In this document: in pieces, positions 18,055 to 27,016 of the stretch | Layout: every line of letters begins with the position of its first letter | How positions within the stretch are numbered: position 1 is the first letter of the stretch | Source: Bin34 sp965219935 | Lineage (GTDB): Bacteria; Chloroflexota; Anaerolineae; Caldilineales; Caldilineaceae | DNA length: 64,000 bases | Assembly (NCBI GenBank): GCA_965219935.1 | Contig: CBDCOU010000003.1 | Span: 620,001-684,000 of the forward strand | Direction of reading: 5' to 3' | Notes under the pieces: generated by a model | What the model was told of the DNA's origin: nothing | The model's database searches: none | What the model saw: the letters and a program-made list of their open reading frames with translations, nothing else | Made by a program: the position numbers and the translations under genes

Positions 18055-19041
18055 TTAGACGGACACCACCTTCCCGGTGTGCCAGGACTCAATCGCCCCC
18101 TCGATGATGGTTTGAACTCGCAGGGCGTCCTCTCCCGAGGCATCGATGTCTTCGGGTGCCGCGCCTGCCTTGTTCTGCTCGATCCAGCGCGCAATCCTGG
18201 AGTCGAAAGTCTCCGGAAACGCCATCATGCCGCCCAGGTAGGCGTAGGACTCGGTTTCCATGCTGTGGCGCGGGTAGAACTCCAGATGCTGGCAGGCTTC
18301 GCGCAGGACGAAGCGACCGTCGGAGCCCACAACCTCGAGGGTTTCCAGCCCAAAGCTGCCCCCCGCATCATAGCTGCCGGTCAGGTGTCCGATGACGCCG
18401 TTCCGGAAGAGCAGATTAACCTGCACGTTGGACCAGATGGCCCGGCCCTTGCCCTTCTTGAAAAACGCCTGCACCTTTTCGACATCCCCGGCGAAGTAGC
18501 GCATCACGTCCAGTGAGTGCGGATGCAGGGCCCGCATGTGGAAGTGCTCCGACGTCTCGTTGGGGTTGTTGATCCACATCGTCATGTTGATGATGTTGAG
18601 CTCCCCGAGGCGGCCGGCGTCCACCCACTCCTTGGCCCGCAGGGCGGCGGGGGTGAACCGATGGTTCAGGTTGATGCCGTAGCGCAGGTGCTTTTCCTTG
18701 GCCAGGGCCACCATCTCCCGCGCCTTGGGCAACTCGTTGGAAATCGGCTTTTCCCCCAGCACCGGAATGCCGGCTCCCAGCAGGGCCATGGTCGGTTCGT
18801 AGTGGTCGCCGCCGTTTTCCTTGCCCGCGGTGCAGACGCTGGCCATGTCCACATGGATGTCGCTCGCGAGCAGGTCCGGGATGGAGGTGAAGTGGGGAAC
18901 TCCGAGCCGTTCGCCACCGGCTGCGGCGGCCGCTTCGATGACGTCCACCACCGCCACGAGTTCCGTATCCGGGTGGGCCTGGTAGATGCGGGAGTGGTTT
19001 TGGCCGATGTTCCCGATACCGATCACGGCAACGTTGAGCAT
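18055..19041 (-). CDS. Gfo/Idh/MocA-family oxidoreductase
   Basis: 328 residues. The Rossmann motif VIGIGNIGQNH lies at residues 5-15, the dinucleotide-domain GEKPISN with the family Lys near 95-101, and the C-terminal domain carries ALHPHSLDVMRYF with the putative active-site His. The family oxidises or reduces sugars, inositols or their amino and acid derivatives with NAD(P). Start ATG at 19041 with AAGGAC ahead. It sits between the PhyH dioxygenase and the sugar isomerase, so all three probably act on one substrate. Confidence 0.92.
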   Translation of the reverse strand: MLNVAVIGIGNIGQNHSRIYQAHPDTELVAVVDVIEAAAAAGGERLGVPHFTSIPDLLASDIHVDMASVCTAGKENGGDHYEPTMALLGAGIPVLGEKPISNELPKAREMVALAKEKHLRYGINLNHRFTPAALRAKEWVDAGRLGELNIINMTMWINNPNETSEHFHMRALHPHSLDVMRYFAGDVEKVQAFFKKGKGRAIWSNVQVNLLFRNGVIGHLTGSYDAGGSFGLETLEVVGSDGRFVLREACQHLEFYPRHSMETESYAYLGGMMAFPETFDSRIARWIEQNKAGAAPEDIDASGEDALRVQTIIEGAIESWHTGKVVSV

Positions 19042-19080
19042 GGGGAAAGTCCTTGAACTGTTGATCCGGCGGGGCCGGGA

Positions 19081-19875
19081 TCAGTGGGGATAGACGCGCG
19101 GGAAGTATTCGCCCTGCAGCAGATCGCCGTCGCCGACGGTGACGTAGGGCTTCATGACATGTTCGCCGCTGGCAACGTATGTGGTCTCCTGGGTCATGTA
19201 GTGGAGGGCAATGGCCCGCCGCGGCCGGCCGCTGGTGTTGGCGTGGCTGCCGTGCCAGGTCAGGGAGTGGTGGTAGTGGACTTCGCCGGCCTGGACCGGA
19301 CACCTCCGGACTTCAATGTCATGACCATTGAAGGTGGACGGCATCGCCTCATAGTTCTCCAACGTATTCAGGAAGTCGATGTTGTCGCCCCATTTGTGGG
19401 AACCGGGCACCATGCTCATGCAACCGTTGTCGACGCCCGCATCGTCCAGCGCAATCCAGGCCGTGACTTCCGTCATGGGCGCAATGATGGGCCACAACGG
19501 CGCGTCCTGGTGCCACATGTTGACGCCGCCCTTCTGCGGTGGCTTGTACTGGATCTGGTCGTGCCAGATCCTCAACTCGGTGGCATCGGTCAGCTGTGCC
19601 AGTCCCTGCGTCACGTCCGAGTGGAAAATCAGTTCGCGGAAGGGTTCCGAGCTGATCCAGATGTCCACGATTTGCCACACCGGTTCCTCGTCGTTCACGT
19701 TGAGGTTGCGGCATCTGACGGGTTGTTGGACTTCGGGGTTTTCGCTTTCCTCAATGGTTCGCATCACCTCCGCGTTGAGGCGGTCGACGGTCTCCCGGGA
19801 CAGGACCTTGCCGGCGTTCAGGAAACCGTCGCGGTGGAACTGATCAATTTGCTGTTGGTTCAACATGGGCGTCAT
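19081..19875 (-). CDS. phytanoyl-CoA dioxygenase (PhyH) family Fe(II)/2-oxoglutarate oxygenase
   Basis: 264 residues. The iron-binding HxD is WHQDAPLW near 120, the distal His is HGSHANTSGR near 210, and the following Arg would hold 2-oxoglutarate. The N-terminal QIDQFHRDGFLNAGKVLS is typical. An alternative ATG three codons later (19866) is better spaced from AGAAGGAC. PhyH homologues hydroxylate many kinds of small molecules, and bacterial copies near sugar enzymes remain largely uncharacterised. It is one of four PhyH genes in this window. Confidence 0.9.
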   Translation of the reverse strand: MTPMLNQQQIDQFHRDGFLNAGKVLSRETVDRLNAEVMRTIEESENPEVQQPVRCRNLNVNDEEPVWQIVDIWISSEPFRELIFHSDVTQGLAQLTDATELRIWHDQIQYKPPQKGGVNMWHQDAPLWPIIAPMTEVTAWIALDDAGVDNGCMSMVPGSHKWGDNIDFLNTLENYEAMPSTFNGHDIEVRRCPVQAGEVHYHHSLTWHGSHANTSGRPRRAIALHYMTQETTYVASGEHVMKPYVTVGDGDLLQGEYFPRVYPH

Positions 19876-19954
19876 GTCCTTCTCTGGTCCGGTTCAAGGG
19901 TATTGGTTCACGACAAGTTTCGGGTTGTGCCCAGCCGCGGTCCGACCAAGCCTG

Positions 19955-21355
19955 TCAATCCTCGCTCTCGCCCGCCTGCAAGCGCTGGCCCTGGGCGGGA
20001 TCGCCGATGTGCAGGGTGTCGTAGGCCTCCTGCGACGAACGGAAGTATTCAATGTCCATGTTCCCATGCCAGTGCGGCTGGTTCTCTACGGGGTTCGGGA
20101 GGCCGGTCTCGGCTTTCCGCTTGGCAATCCAGGCTTGAACCCGGCCTTCGAAGTAGTCGCAGAGGTCGGGGTGATCGGGCGCGATGTTGTGATCCTCGTC
20201 CGGATCCACACTCAGATCATACAGCTCGATTTCGGGCTTGAAGTGGAAATCCGGCTCCAGGGCATGCATGTACTTGAATTGCGGAGTCCGCCAGCCGTGC
20301 TTGCGCATCCAGGTGCATTCGGTGATGTAAATCCCGGTTTCGAAGGTGTCCATCTCCCCTTCGACCAGCTTGCGCAGACTGCGTCCGTCCAGATCCGGGT
20401 CGGCCTCCGCCCCGAGATAGTCGAGGATGGTCGGGACCAGGTCCTTGTGCTGGTTGTAGCCGGCTACGCGCAGGCCTGCCGGGACGTGGTCGGGGAACCG
20501 CATCAGCAACGGTACGTGCAGCACATTGTCGTAGATGCCGTGGTGGTCGAACCAGCACTCGTGGTCGTAGAGGGTTTCGCCATGATCCCCGTTGATCACC
20601 ACCAGCGTATTGTCGTCCAGCCCCAGGGTGGTAATCGATTCGAGCAGCGTGGCGATGCAGGCGTCCATGTACGCAATCGCGCCATCGTACTGCGCGATCA
20701 CGTAGTCCTTGTCCGTGATGCCGGGCGGCATCCACATGCGGAAAAAGTCCCGGAACGGCTTGAAGGCCATCACCGGATCCATGGAACGGTTGCCGGGGTC
20801 CAGTTCGTTGCCGTGGTAGAACGCCCGTTCGTACGGTGCCGGCGGCAGGTAGGGGGCGTGCGGATCCATGTGCCGGAGGAAGAGAAAGAAGGGCTTGTCG
20901 CCCGCCGCCAGGCGTTCCAGTTCGGGTATTGCAACCTCGTTCAGGTTCTGGGCCTTGGGACTGCGTCCCGTGGCCCAGCTGCCCCAGGCCGCATAGTCCA
21001 GGTAGGTATCGAAGCCGCGCGCGCTGGGGTTGCCCGTGAACCCGACGCACGTGGTGTCGTAGCCGACGGCCCGCAGCATCTCGGGCAGGGTCTGGATGTC
21101 CGGTCGCAGGCCTCCCCGGTGGCGCAGGGCCACAACCTGCGTGCCGAACGTGTCGCGGCCGGTCAGCATCGAGCCGTAGGCCGACGTGGTCGGAATGTGG
21201 GCGCTGATGGTGTTCTCGAACAAGGCGCCGCTGTCGGCGAACTTGTCCAGGTGCGGGGTTGTCAGGCGTTCGTAGCCGTAGCCGCTCATGTGATCGGCCC
21301 GAATGGAATCGATACCCATCAGGATCAGGTTGGGGCGTGACTGCGCTGCGGCCAT
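19955..21355 (-). CDS. sulfatase-superfamily protein lacking the formylglycine cysteine
   Basis: 466 residues from ATG at 21355. It has the alkaline phosphatase/sulfatase fold: N-terminal metal site LILMGIDSIRADHMSGYG (D16), C-terminal metal site VVINGDHGETL, and the usual end block (ELYDLSVDPDEDHN). Where sulfatases have C/S-x-P-S-R before LTG, this protein has T56-T-S-A-Y before GSMLTG. The Cys/Ser, Pro and Arg are all missing, so it cannot be matured to formylglycine. It may use Thr56 as nucleophile, as phosphatases and phosphodiesterases of the superfamily do, or be inactive. No signal peptide is visible, so it is likely cytoplasmic. Confidence 0.85.
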   Translation of the reverse strand: MAAAQSRPNLILMGIDSIRADHMSGYGYERLTTPHLDKFADSGALFENTISAHIPTTSAYGSMLTGRDTFGTQVVALRHRGGLRPDIQTLPEMLRAVGYDTTCVGFTGNPSARGFDTYLDYAAWGSWATGRSPKAQNLNEVAIPELERLAAGDKPFFLFLRHMDPHAPYLPPAPYERAFYHGNELDPGNRSMDPVMAFKPFRDFFRMWMPPGITDKDYVIAQYDGAIAYMDACIATLLESITTLGLDDNTLVVINGDHGETLYDHECWFDHHGIYDNVLHVPLLMRFPDHVPAGLRVAGYNQHKDLVPTILDYLGAEADPDLDGRSLRKLVEGEMDTFETGIYITECTWMRKHGWRTPQFKYMHALEPDFHFKPEIELYDLSVDPDEDHNIAPDHPDLCDYFEGRVQAWIAKRKAETGLPNPVENQPHWHGNMDIEYFRSSQEAYDTLHIGDPAQGQRLQAGESED

Positions 21356-21608
21356 GGAAACCTCACGGGGCGGGTTGCAGGGGACGGGAACGACCGGGCC
21401 TTGGGGAAACGAGCCCGGCAAGGAAATTGTAGGTTACCGGACGAAGGTGCGGGAAACGATGGTTGGGTTCCGCCTCCCGCAGTCAGGCCGCCGGGAACCC
21501 CCGGACTGCCCGTTTGCCAAGTATCGATGACACGGCCTGGCGGCCCGGATCCGCCGCGGCGGGGGCTGCACCGCTAGCGGTCCTTGTGTGTTCGTCTGGC
21601 CGGCCCCC

Positions 21609-22640
21609 TCAAAGCCAACGGTCGAACCAATCGGCGGCGGCTCCCGCGTTGTAGGCGTGGCCGGTCTCGAACTCGGACATGCTGATCCGATCCGAAGCCT
21701 CCAGGAGTTCGTAGGCCTTCCTGGTTCGTGCAAACTCCGCCCGGGATGCGTCGATCGGGAATATCGGATCCATGATTCCCTGAATGAACCGGAGCGGCCT
21801 CGGGGCAATCAAGGCGGCCAAGTCTCCCATGTCAAGTCGGCCGGCGGATCCGGGCACGTAGTTGCATTCGCAGTGCCGGATATCCATGAGCGACTCCTTG
21901 AAGCTACAGAAGTAGCATCCCGGCACGGCCACCGCGAGCCGCGCGTCGATGGCTGCCAGCCAGAGTGTCGTCGTGCCGCCGCCGGAGTTGCCGGTGATGC
22001 CGATGTCGCCGGACACCGGGTTCTCCATGGTGGCCAGGAAGTCCAGTGCAACCTTGCCGTCGAGGCACCGTTCTCCGACCATGGTGCGTCCCAGCATCTG
22101 GTAGAAGAACGACTGGTGTCGACACGAGTTGGGAATGTTCTGCGCAGGGGTTCCACTTTGCCGTTCGCCGAAACCCCGCTGCTCCACCGAACACACCAGA
22201 TAGCCGGCTTCGGCCAACAACTGGGCATAGTTGCCGTCGCGCCCCTCGGCCTCCCTTTGCTCTTCCTCGGACGGGTAGTTTCCCAGAATGGTTTGGACGG
22301 ACGGATTGTGTCCGTGGAAGACCAATAGCGTACCCCGGGGACCGGAAGCGGTGGGCCGCAACAGGTACAGGGGCATGTCCGGAGCCGAGTCGGTCTCGAC
22401 CAGCCATTTTTCCTCTGCGATGCACCCCCGATCCCGCCTGTGCAACAGGGACCGGGACGTGATGCGGGGCGTTGGCACGTCCGCGATGCCCAACATGGTC
22501 TCCACATGACGCCGCGTCGCGGCCTGCCAAGCCAGCAGGGACCGGGCGTCGGCGGCGGTGCAGGCCAGGTCGGCAGCCCGTCCGGCATAGAGGGTCTCCA
22601 AGGAGTTGTCCAACCGAAATCGGGTTTGGGAATCTTGCAT
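21609..22640 (-). CDS. alpha/beta hydrolase (acetyl xylan esterase/dienelactone hydrolase-like)
   Basis: 343 residues from ATG at 22640. The fold is shown by LLVFHGHNPS (oxyanion strand), the nucleophile elbow GITGNSGGGTTT, the acid in FIQGIMDPIFPID and the catalytic His in FETGHAYN. The long N-terminal region (about 100 residues) is a cap typical of the AXE1/7TMR-like esterase group. It likely removes acetyl or other ester groups from sugars or small acids. It lies upstream of the sulfatase-like gene on the same strand with a 250-bp gap that holds nothing recognisable. Confidence 0.82.
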   Translation of the reverse strand: MQDSQTRFRLDNSLETLYAGRAADLACTAADARSLLAWQAATRRHVETMLGIADVPTPRITSRSLLHRRDRGCIAEEKWLVETDSAPDMPLYLLRPTASGPRGTLLVFHGHNPSVQTILGNYPSEEEQREAEGRDGNYAQLLAEAGYLVCSVEQRGFGERQSGTPAQNIPNSCRHQSFFYQMLGRTMVGERCLDGKVALDFLATMENPVSGDIGITGNSGGGTTTLWLAAIDARLAVAVPGCYFCSFKESLMDIRHCECNYVPGSAGRLDMGDLAALIAPRPLRFIQGIMDPIFPIDASRAEFARTRKAYELLEASDRISMSEFETGHAYNAGAAADWFDRWL

Positions 22641-22815
22641 GGTGCACGCGGCCTTATGGTTGCGGGATCGAGGTCTGCCCCCTGAACAGTCGCTCAATGT
22701 TAGACGGCCCGGGGAACCGCCTGTTGTCGGGGACGGCCCGGACCATTCCCTCCCCGCGGGGCCGCATCACCGTTGGCGAAGGTGGGGAAGCGGTGCGGAC
22801 GGGGCAGGGCCGCGG

Positions 22816-23430
22816 TCATCCTTTGCTGCGCATTAGCCGCCACGTGCCGTGTCTCCCGTCCTGGGGTTGTTCGTCCACTTGTTCCACGTCGGTGACAAAT
22901 TGTTCGTCGAACAACGCGTCCAGTTCCCCCTTGAGGAAGAACCTGCGCTGTTCCAGGTCGGGTGGTGCCGGCGACAGCCGCTGAAAGCAGAACAGGTGAT
23001 ACCAGGCTCCGGGTTTCAGCACGCGTGCCAGTTCAATGACATACGCACGTCGCTGGTCCGGCGCCAGGGTGTGCAGGCATCCGACGTCAAGCACATAGCT
23101 GGCTTCCGACGTGAGGCACGGCCATGCGGACGCGTCCGCGACGGCGGCTCCCATCCGCAAACCGGAAGTCCGGGCGTCCCTGTATCGCTGCAGGCCCTTG
23201 AGCAGGGCGACCAGGCTCAAGTCGAAACCCATGGCGCGGACCCCCTGTTGGGCCAGGAACTCCAGGTTGGTCTGTGTGCCGCAACCCACATCCACAACCA
23301 GGGCACCCGGGGAAAAGCGGTTGCCGTGGGCTTCCCAGAACGCAACGACTTCGGGTGGTGTGATGCCGGTGTCCCAAGGCGTACTGCCGTGGGTGTACCG
23401 CTCGTTCCAATAAGCTGTTCCCTCGGTCAT
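22816..23430 (-). CDS. SAM-dependent methyltransferase (thiopurine methyltransferase-like)
   Basis: 204 residues. The N terminus YWNERYTHGSTPWDTGITPPEV and motif I VVDVGCGTQTNLEFL resemble the TPMT/TehB-like class I methyltransferases. VLDVGCLHTLAPDQRRAYVIELARVLKPGAW is motif post-I to III. Its start ATG overlaps the stop of the preceding ATPase gene (ATGA), so it is translated from the same message. Methyl acceptor unknown; detoxification of small thiols, selenium or tellurium compounds is known for relatives. Confidence 0.87.
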   Translation of the reverse strand: MTEGTAYWNERYTHGSTPWDTGITPPEVVAFWEAHGNRFSPGALVVDVGCGTQTNLEFLAQQGVRAMGFDLSLVALLKGLQRYRDARTSGLRMGAAVADASAWPCLTSEASYVLDVGCLHTLAPDQRRAYVIELARVLKPGAWYHLFCFQRLSPAPPDLEQRRFFLKGELDALFDEQFVTDVEQVDEQPQDGRHGTWRLMRSKG

Positions 23431-25658
23431 GACCGGTCCCGGGGTTGCACACCCCCGTATGGGATGGGGATGGGGGATGGGCTGTTTTCCTCTTCCGCAT
23501 TGGCAACGTACTGAAAGACGGGCAGCAACGGGCCTCGTTGTTCGCCCCCCCTTTCGTTGTAGTCGCAGTGCAGGAGCCAGACACCATCGCGGGCGCGCCG
23601 TGCCAGGCCCGTCACGAAACGGTGCAGGAGGATCCTGCTGACCAGGGTTTCCTCGCCGTCCCGCCATGGGCCGCCATGCGTGCGCGTGGGGGACAGTACC
23701 CACGGATGGGCCAGCTGCCCGCGTAGGCGTTGCCCCCAAAGTTCGCTGCCGATGTCCAGCCATATCTGATGGCGCCACGACCGGTACCGCATCAGCAGGG
23801 ACGTCACGGGGGCCAGGAACACGGCGTCCGCGGGCGGATCCTCGTCCGGGATATAGGGATCGCCCAACAACCCCTCTTCCACGAGATCCGTGAACAGTGC
23901 CGCGGCCCCGCTCTCCGGGTCGGTTGCCAAGTCCGCATGGATTCCGTGCTTCAGCACGAGTTCCCTGAACGCGGCAGCCGAACGCGCCAGATGCGCGGCC
24001 ACCCTCATGTCCTCCGGATCACGGTCGAATCCATACTGGGGCTTGCTCAGCACTTCGTGGATCAGACGGGCGAGAAATCCATGCAGCGAAAATGTACTTT
24101 CCTCGCTCCGGTAGGCAACCAGCCAATTCCTCAATGCGTCCCAATCCCGTCCACGGGCCATGCCGACCCGTTCGCCCACGTCGGCGGGCAAGTGAATGAA
24201 GCCCGTTTCGCCGGACTCCCAGTGGGGGAGCCAGGCCCTGGCCAAGTGGTGCGCCTGCAGGCCGGCCAGACCCTTGATGGACTTCATCAATGCAACGCGG
24301 AGATCAAGTTCTCCGGGTCCGCTCGCGGCGAGCCCGGGATAGGCGATCCGGGCGAGACACAACAATGCTCTCGTGGCCGGTTCTTCGTGCAGGGCGCGGC
24401 TGGGACGGTGCGAGTACAGGTTGGTGCCGGCGTCGGCAAGGTGCTGTTTCAGGGTCACCCTCATTTGATTGGTGACGATTGGGGCCACCAAGGCGATGTC
24501 GCCCGGTTCAACGCCGCCGGCAATCAGACTTGCCGCGAGATCCGCTGCCCCGGCGAGCATGTCGATGTTGTGCTGGTGGCTGGAGTGGGTCAAGCGTCCG
24601 CCATGCGGTCCCTTTGCCGCACGCAATTCGATCCGCCCATCCAAGTCCCAGTCAATGTCTTCGGAAGGGGCAGGATCCCGTTCCCTGTTCACCGCGTTGA
24701 GCCCTTCGGTCAGCCGGGATTGGATCGGATGGGCCGGAGGGGCGGTCCGCACGCGCAGATCGCACAATGCGGCAATGTCCCCGCAGCCTTCGGGGTATCC
24801 GCCGTCGAAGTACCTGACACCGGCATCCTCGTCCACCGTGACGAGGAGTGATTCCAAATGGGGTGCCAGTGTTCGAATCAGCGCGTGGGTGTTGTAGGTC
24901 TGTTCCTCCAGATTTTCGACCAGCAAGTGGCGACAGGTGGGCAACACACAGCTTTGCAGGAGGTCTTCACGTTCGATAACCCGGTAAAACAGGCTGATCA
25001 GCAGGCTTTCGTCAATCAGGCGGTGTGCCAGGCAGAACCGCCGGAAGTCTGCCAGGAGGTCCGCGACATTGGCCAGGGATGCCGCAACCCCTTCCCGGTA
25101 GGGGCCGGGTTGAAGACCGTCGATCAGGCGGTCCCGCGCCTCCTGGAATGTCAGCCCGTACATTGCGGAAGCCCGCAGGATTTCAATCGCCTCCCGCACT
25201 ACCCTCCGTTCCCTACGGCTGTACTTGGCTGCAGCCCCCGCCAGCCTGCCCTCTTGGAACAGGGACTTCACACGGGGGATGAGGATGTACTGCACATGTT
25301 CCCGGGTGATGAGAACAGGTTCGGCCAGCGGCCCTGCAAAGCCGGCTTCCGCCGCCAACTCGGGCCAAGCCAGGGTTACCGCGGTGCTGGCCAGACGATG
25401 GGGTGTCAGTATCCGCGGCTGGTTGGCGGTCCGGTTGGCGAATGGGCGCCACCGTCTGCGGAACTCCGGCCGCGACAGGTTGGCCGGAAGAAGGACCACC
25501 GTCCTGAAGCCGTCCGCAGGGAAGGTTTGTTGCAGCCAGGCCAACCTGTGCAGGGACAAGGAGGTCTTGCCGGTGCCGTACGGACCCTGCACATAGAGCT
25601 TCAGCGGGGATCTGGCCTTGGCCGCCGCCTTATCGGCCAGGGTTGGCAACCCGGTCAC
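23427..25658 (-). CDS. UvrD/AddB-like P-loop ATPase with degenerate helicase motifs
   Basis: 743 residues from GTG at 25658, which has GAGAGG six bases ahead; a TTG at 25685 is the alternative. A Walker A motif, GPYGTGKTS, lies near residue 25. LLVENLEEQTYN stands where superfamily I helicases have DExxQD, with Asp-Glu changed to Glu-Asn. Later segments (IALVAPIVTNQM, SYRSEE, DAVFLAPVTSLLMRYRSWRHQIWLDIGSELWGQ) resemble motifs IV-VI of UvrD/exonuclease-like proteins. It ends in a Pro-rich tail. No nuclease motif is evident. It could be a DNA repair ATPase, but function is unassigned. It is ATGA-coupled to a methyltransferase. Confidence 0.65.
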   Translation of the reverse strand: MTGLPTLADKAAAKARSPLKLYVQGPYGTGKTSLSLHRLAWLQQTFPADGFRTVVLLPANLSRPEFRRRWRPFANRTANQPRILTPHRLASTAVTLAWPELAAEAGFAGPLAEPVLITREHVQYILIPRVKSLFQEGRLAGAAAKYSRRERRVVREAIEILRASAMYGLTFQEARDRLIDGLQPGPYREGVAASLANVADLLADFRRFCLAHRLIDESLLISLFYRVIEREDLLQSCVLPTCRHLLVENLEEQTYNTHALIRTLAPHLESLLVTVDEDAGVRYFDGGYPEGCGDIAALCDLRVRTAPPAHPIQSRLTEGLNAVNRERDPAPSEDIDWDLDGRIELRAAKGPHGGRLTHSSHQHNIDMLAGAADLAASLIAGGVEPGDIALVAPIVTNQMRVTLKQHLADAGTNLYSHRPSRALHEEPATRALLCLARIAYPGLAASGPGELDLRVALMKSIKGLAGLQAHHLARAWLPHWESGETGFIHLPADVGERVGMARGRDWDALRNWLVAYRSEESTFSLHGFLARLIHEVLSKPQYGFDRDPEDMRVAAHLARSAAAFRELVLKHGIHADLATDPESGAAALFTDLVEEGLLGDPYIPDEDPPADAVFLAPVTSLLMRYRSWRHQIWLDIGSELWGQRLRGQLAHPWVLSPTRTHGGPWRDGEETLVSRILLHRFVTGLARRARDGVWLLHCDYNERGGEQRGPLLPVFQYVANAEEENSPSPIPIPYGGVQPRDRS

Positions 25659-25785
25659 AGCCAGCCTCTCGCCGGAAGCGCGCAACTTGCAGGGCCGGTG
25701 CCGAGGGCCCCGTCAACAAGGATTCCAAGTGGCGTCGCGCCAGTTGTCGTGGCACTGATGCGCGGGCAACCAGGCGAAGCCGCTG

Positions 25786-26208
25786 TCAGTGCACCTGGAA
25801 GAACTCGATGCTCTCCCCGCTGGGACCGTTGAAGAAGGCGATTGTCACAGTCATGTCGCCAAGTTCAACCGTCCTGGGTTCCACGGTCACTTCGTAACCG
25901 GCGGACCGTACGTGTTCGATGCTGGACTTGGTGTCCGACGTGGCCAGCGCGAAATGGAAGATGGGATCGTTGGCCGCATCGGTACCGGGCGCAGGGGTGT
26001 CCGCAGTGGGTTCAAACAGTTCCATAAAACTGCCGTCACCCATGTCGAGAAGCCAAACCTTCCGTTCCGGTGTGCCGAACTGAGCGGACACGGGCATGCC
26101 CAGCACATCCCGGTACAGCTTCAGCGAGGCCTCCCAGTCACGGGTTTGGAGGGCGATGTGGTGGCAGCCGCCACCGGCGATGACTTGGTTTGCGGTACCC
26201 AGGGGCAT
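25786..26208 (-). CDS. VOC-family (glyoxalase/bleomycin-resistance/dioxygenase) protein
   Basis: 140 residues, one pair of beta-alpha-beta-beta-beta modules. HHIALQTRDWEASLKLYRDVLG opens the first, and FHFALATSDTKSSIEHVRSAGYEV the second. Possible metal ligands are H (GGCHHIAL), E (FMELFEP), H (IFHFALA) and E (SGESIEFF). The family includes glyoxalase I, extradiol dioxygenases and epimerases, so the reaction is not fixed. It follows the isochorismatase-like gene by 51 bp in the same direction. Confidence 0.86.
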   Translation of the reverse strand: MPLGTANQVIAGGGCHHIALQTRDWEASLKLYRDVLGMPVSAQFGTPERKVWLLDMGDGSFMELFEPTADTPAPGTDAANDPIFHFALATSDTKSSIEHVRSAGYEVTVEPRTVELGDMTVTIAFFNGPSGESIEFFQVH

Positions 26209-26259
26209 CTGGTCTGATTCCTGTGAACGTAAGGGCGACGACGGGTCCCACCAGGTTGC

Positions 26260-26997
26260 CTATAAGCCGAACAGGTATTGGCTGTGGACTGTGGGACACC
26301 AAAACTTCTCTATGTAGTCGATGACCAGACCGGTGCCTGCATCGTGGCTGACATAGGGAGGACAGGCCGGATTGTACATGCTGTCGGTGAGGTCCCGGAC
26401 CAGGGCCACAGGCACATTCCAGCGGACCATCTGCTTGATGCCGAAGGTTCGGTTGAGAATGCACATGTTGGTGTGGACGCCCAGGATGAACAGCCGACGG
26501 ATGCCTGTGTGTTGCATCCAACTCCAGATTTCCGGTCCGTTGTCGGACACCACATCCCTGTCCTGATCGATGGTCAGGTCCGGGTGTTGGCGAGTCCAAA
26601 CGGCAGTCGGTGTGTCCTCGCCCGAATCCGAACCTCCGTCCTGGTCGTTGATGGGCAGGGGTGGATCTTCACGGACCGAATCTGCCGGTGGGGGAATCAG
26701 CGGCAACTCGGCGATTCGTCTCCGTGCCGGGGAGGCTGCGTAGAACTCCAACGTGTCCGAAGGTGCATGGACAATGTGGAAACCGCGACTGCGTGTACGG
26801 TTCAGGAGGTCTTCCATCCGCGGCAGCAGGGCCGCCAAGCGCAGGTTCGCGCCTTTCGACCAGTGCCGATCCCATACGTCGCAGACCAGAATTGCGCTGC
26901 GGGTTGGTTCGATTTCGGTTTCCCTGACATCCCTGACCCACTCCGACAGTCCTTGGGCATTGGTCCGGAGTGACTGGGATTGAAGATTGATGTGCAT
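26260..26997 (-). CDS. isochorismatase-like cysteine hydrolase
   Basis: 245 residues. The catalytic Asp is in ILVCDVWDRHW (about residue 40) and the nucleophile Cys in GVHTNMCILNRTFG (about 177). The intervening region about 95-140 is enlarged and acidic compared with the family. These enzymes hydrolyse amides or enol ethers such as nicotinamide, ureidoacrylate or isochorismate. The catalytic Lys is not obvious from sequence. It begins 19 bp after the 2-hydroxyacid dehydrogenase and precedes the VOC gene. Confidence 0.85.
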   Translation of the reverse strand: MHINLQSQSLRTNAQGLSEWVRDVRETEIEPTRSAILVCDVWDRHWSKGANLRLAALLPRMEDLLNRTRSRGFHIVHAPSDTLEFYAASPARRRIAELPLIPPPADSVREDPPLPINDQDGGSDSGEDTPTAVWTRQHPDLTIDQDRDVVSDNGPEIWSWMQHTGIRRLFILGVHTNMCILNRTFGIKQMVRWNVPVALVRDLTDSMYNPACPPYVSHDAGTGLVIDYIEKFWCPTVHSQYLFGL

Positions 26998-27016
26998 GTT
27001 GCAGGGAATTGTATGT

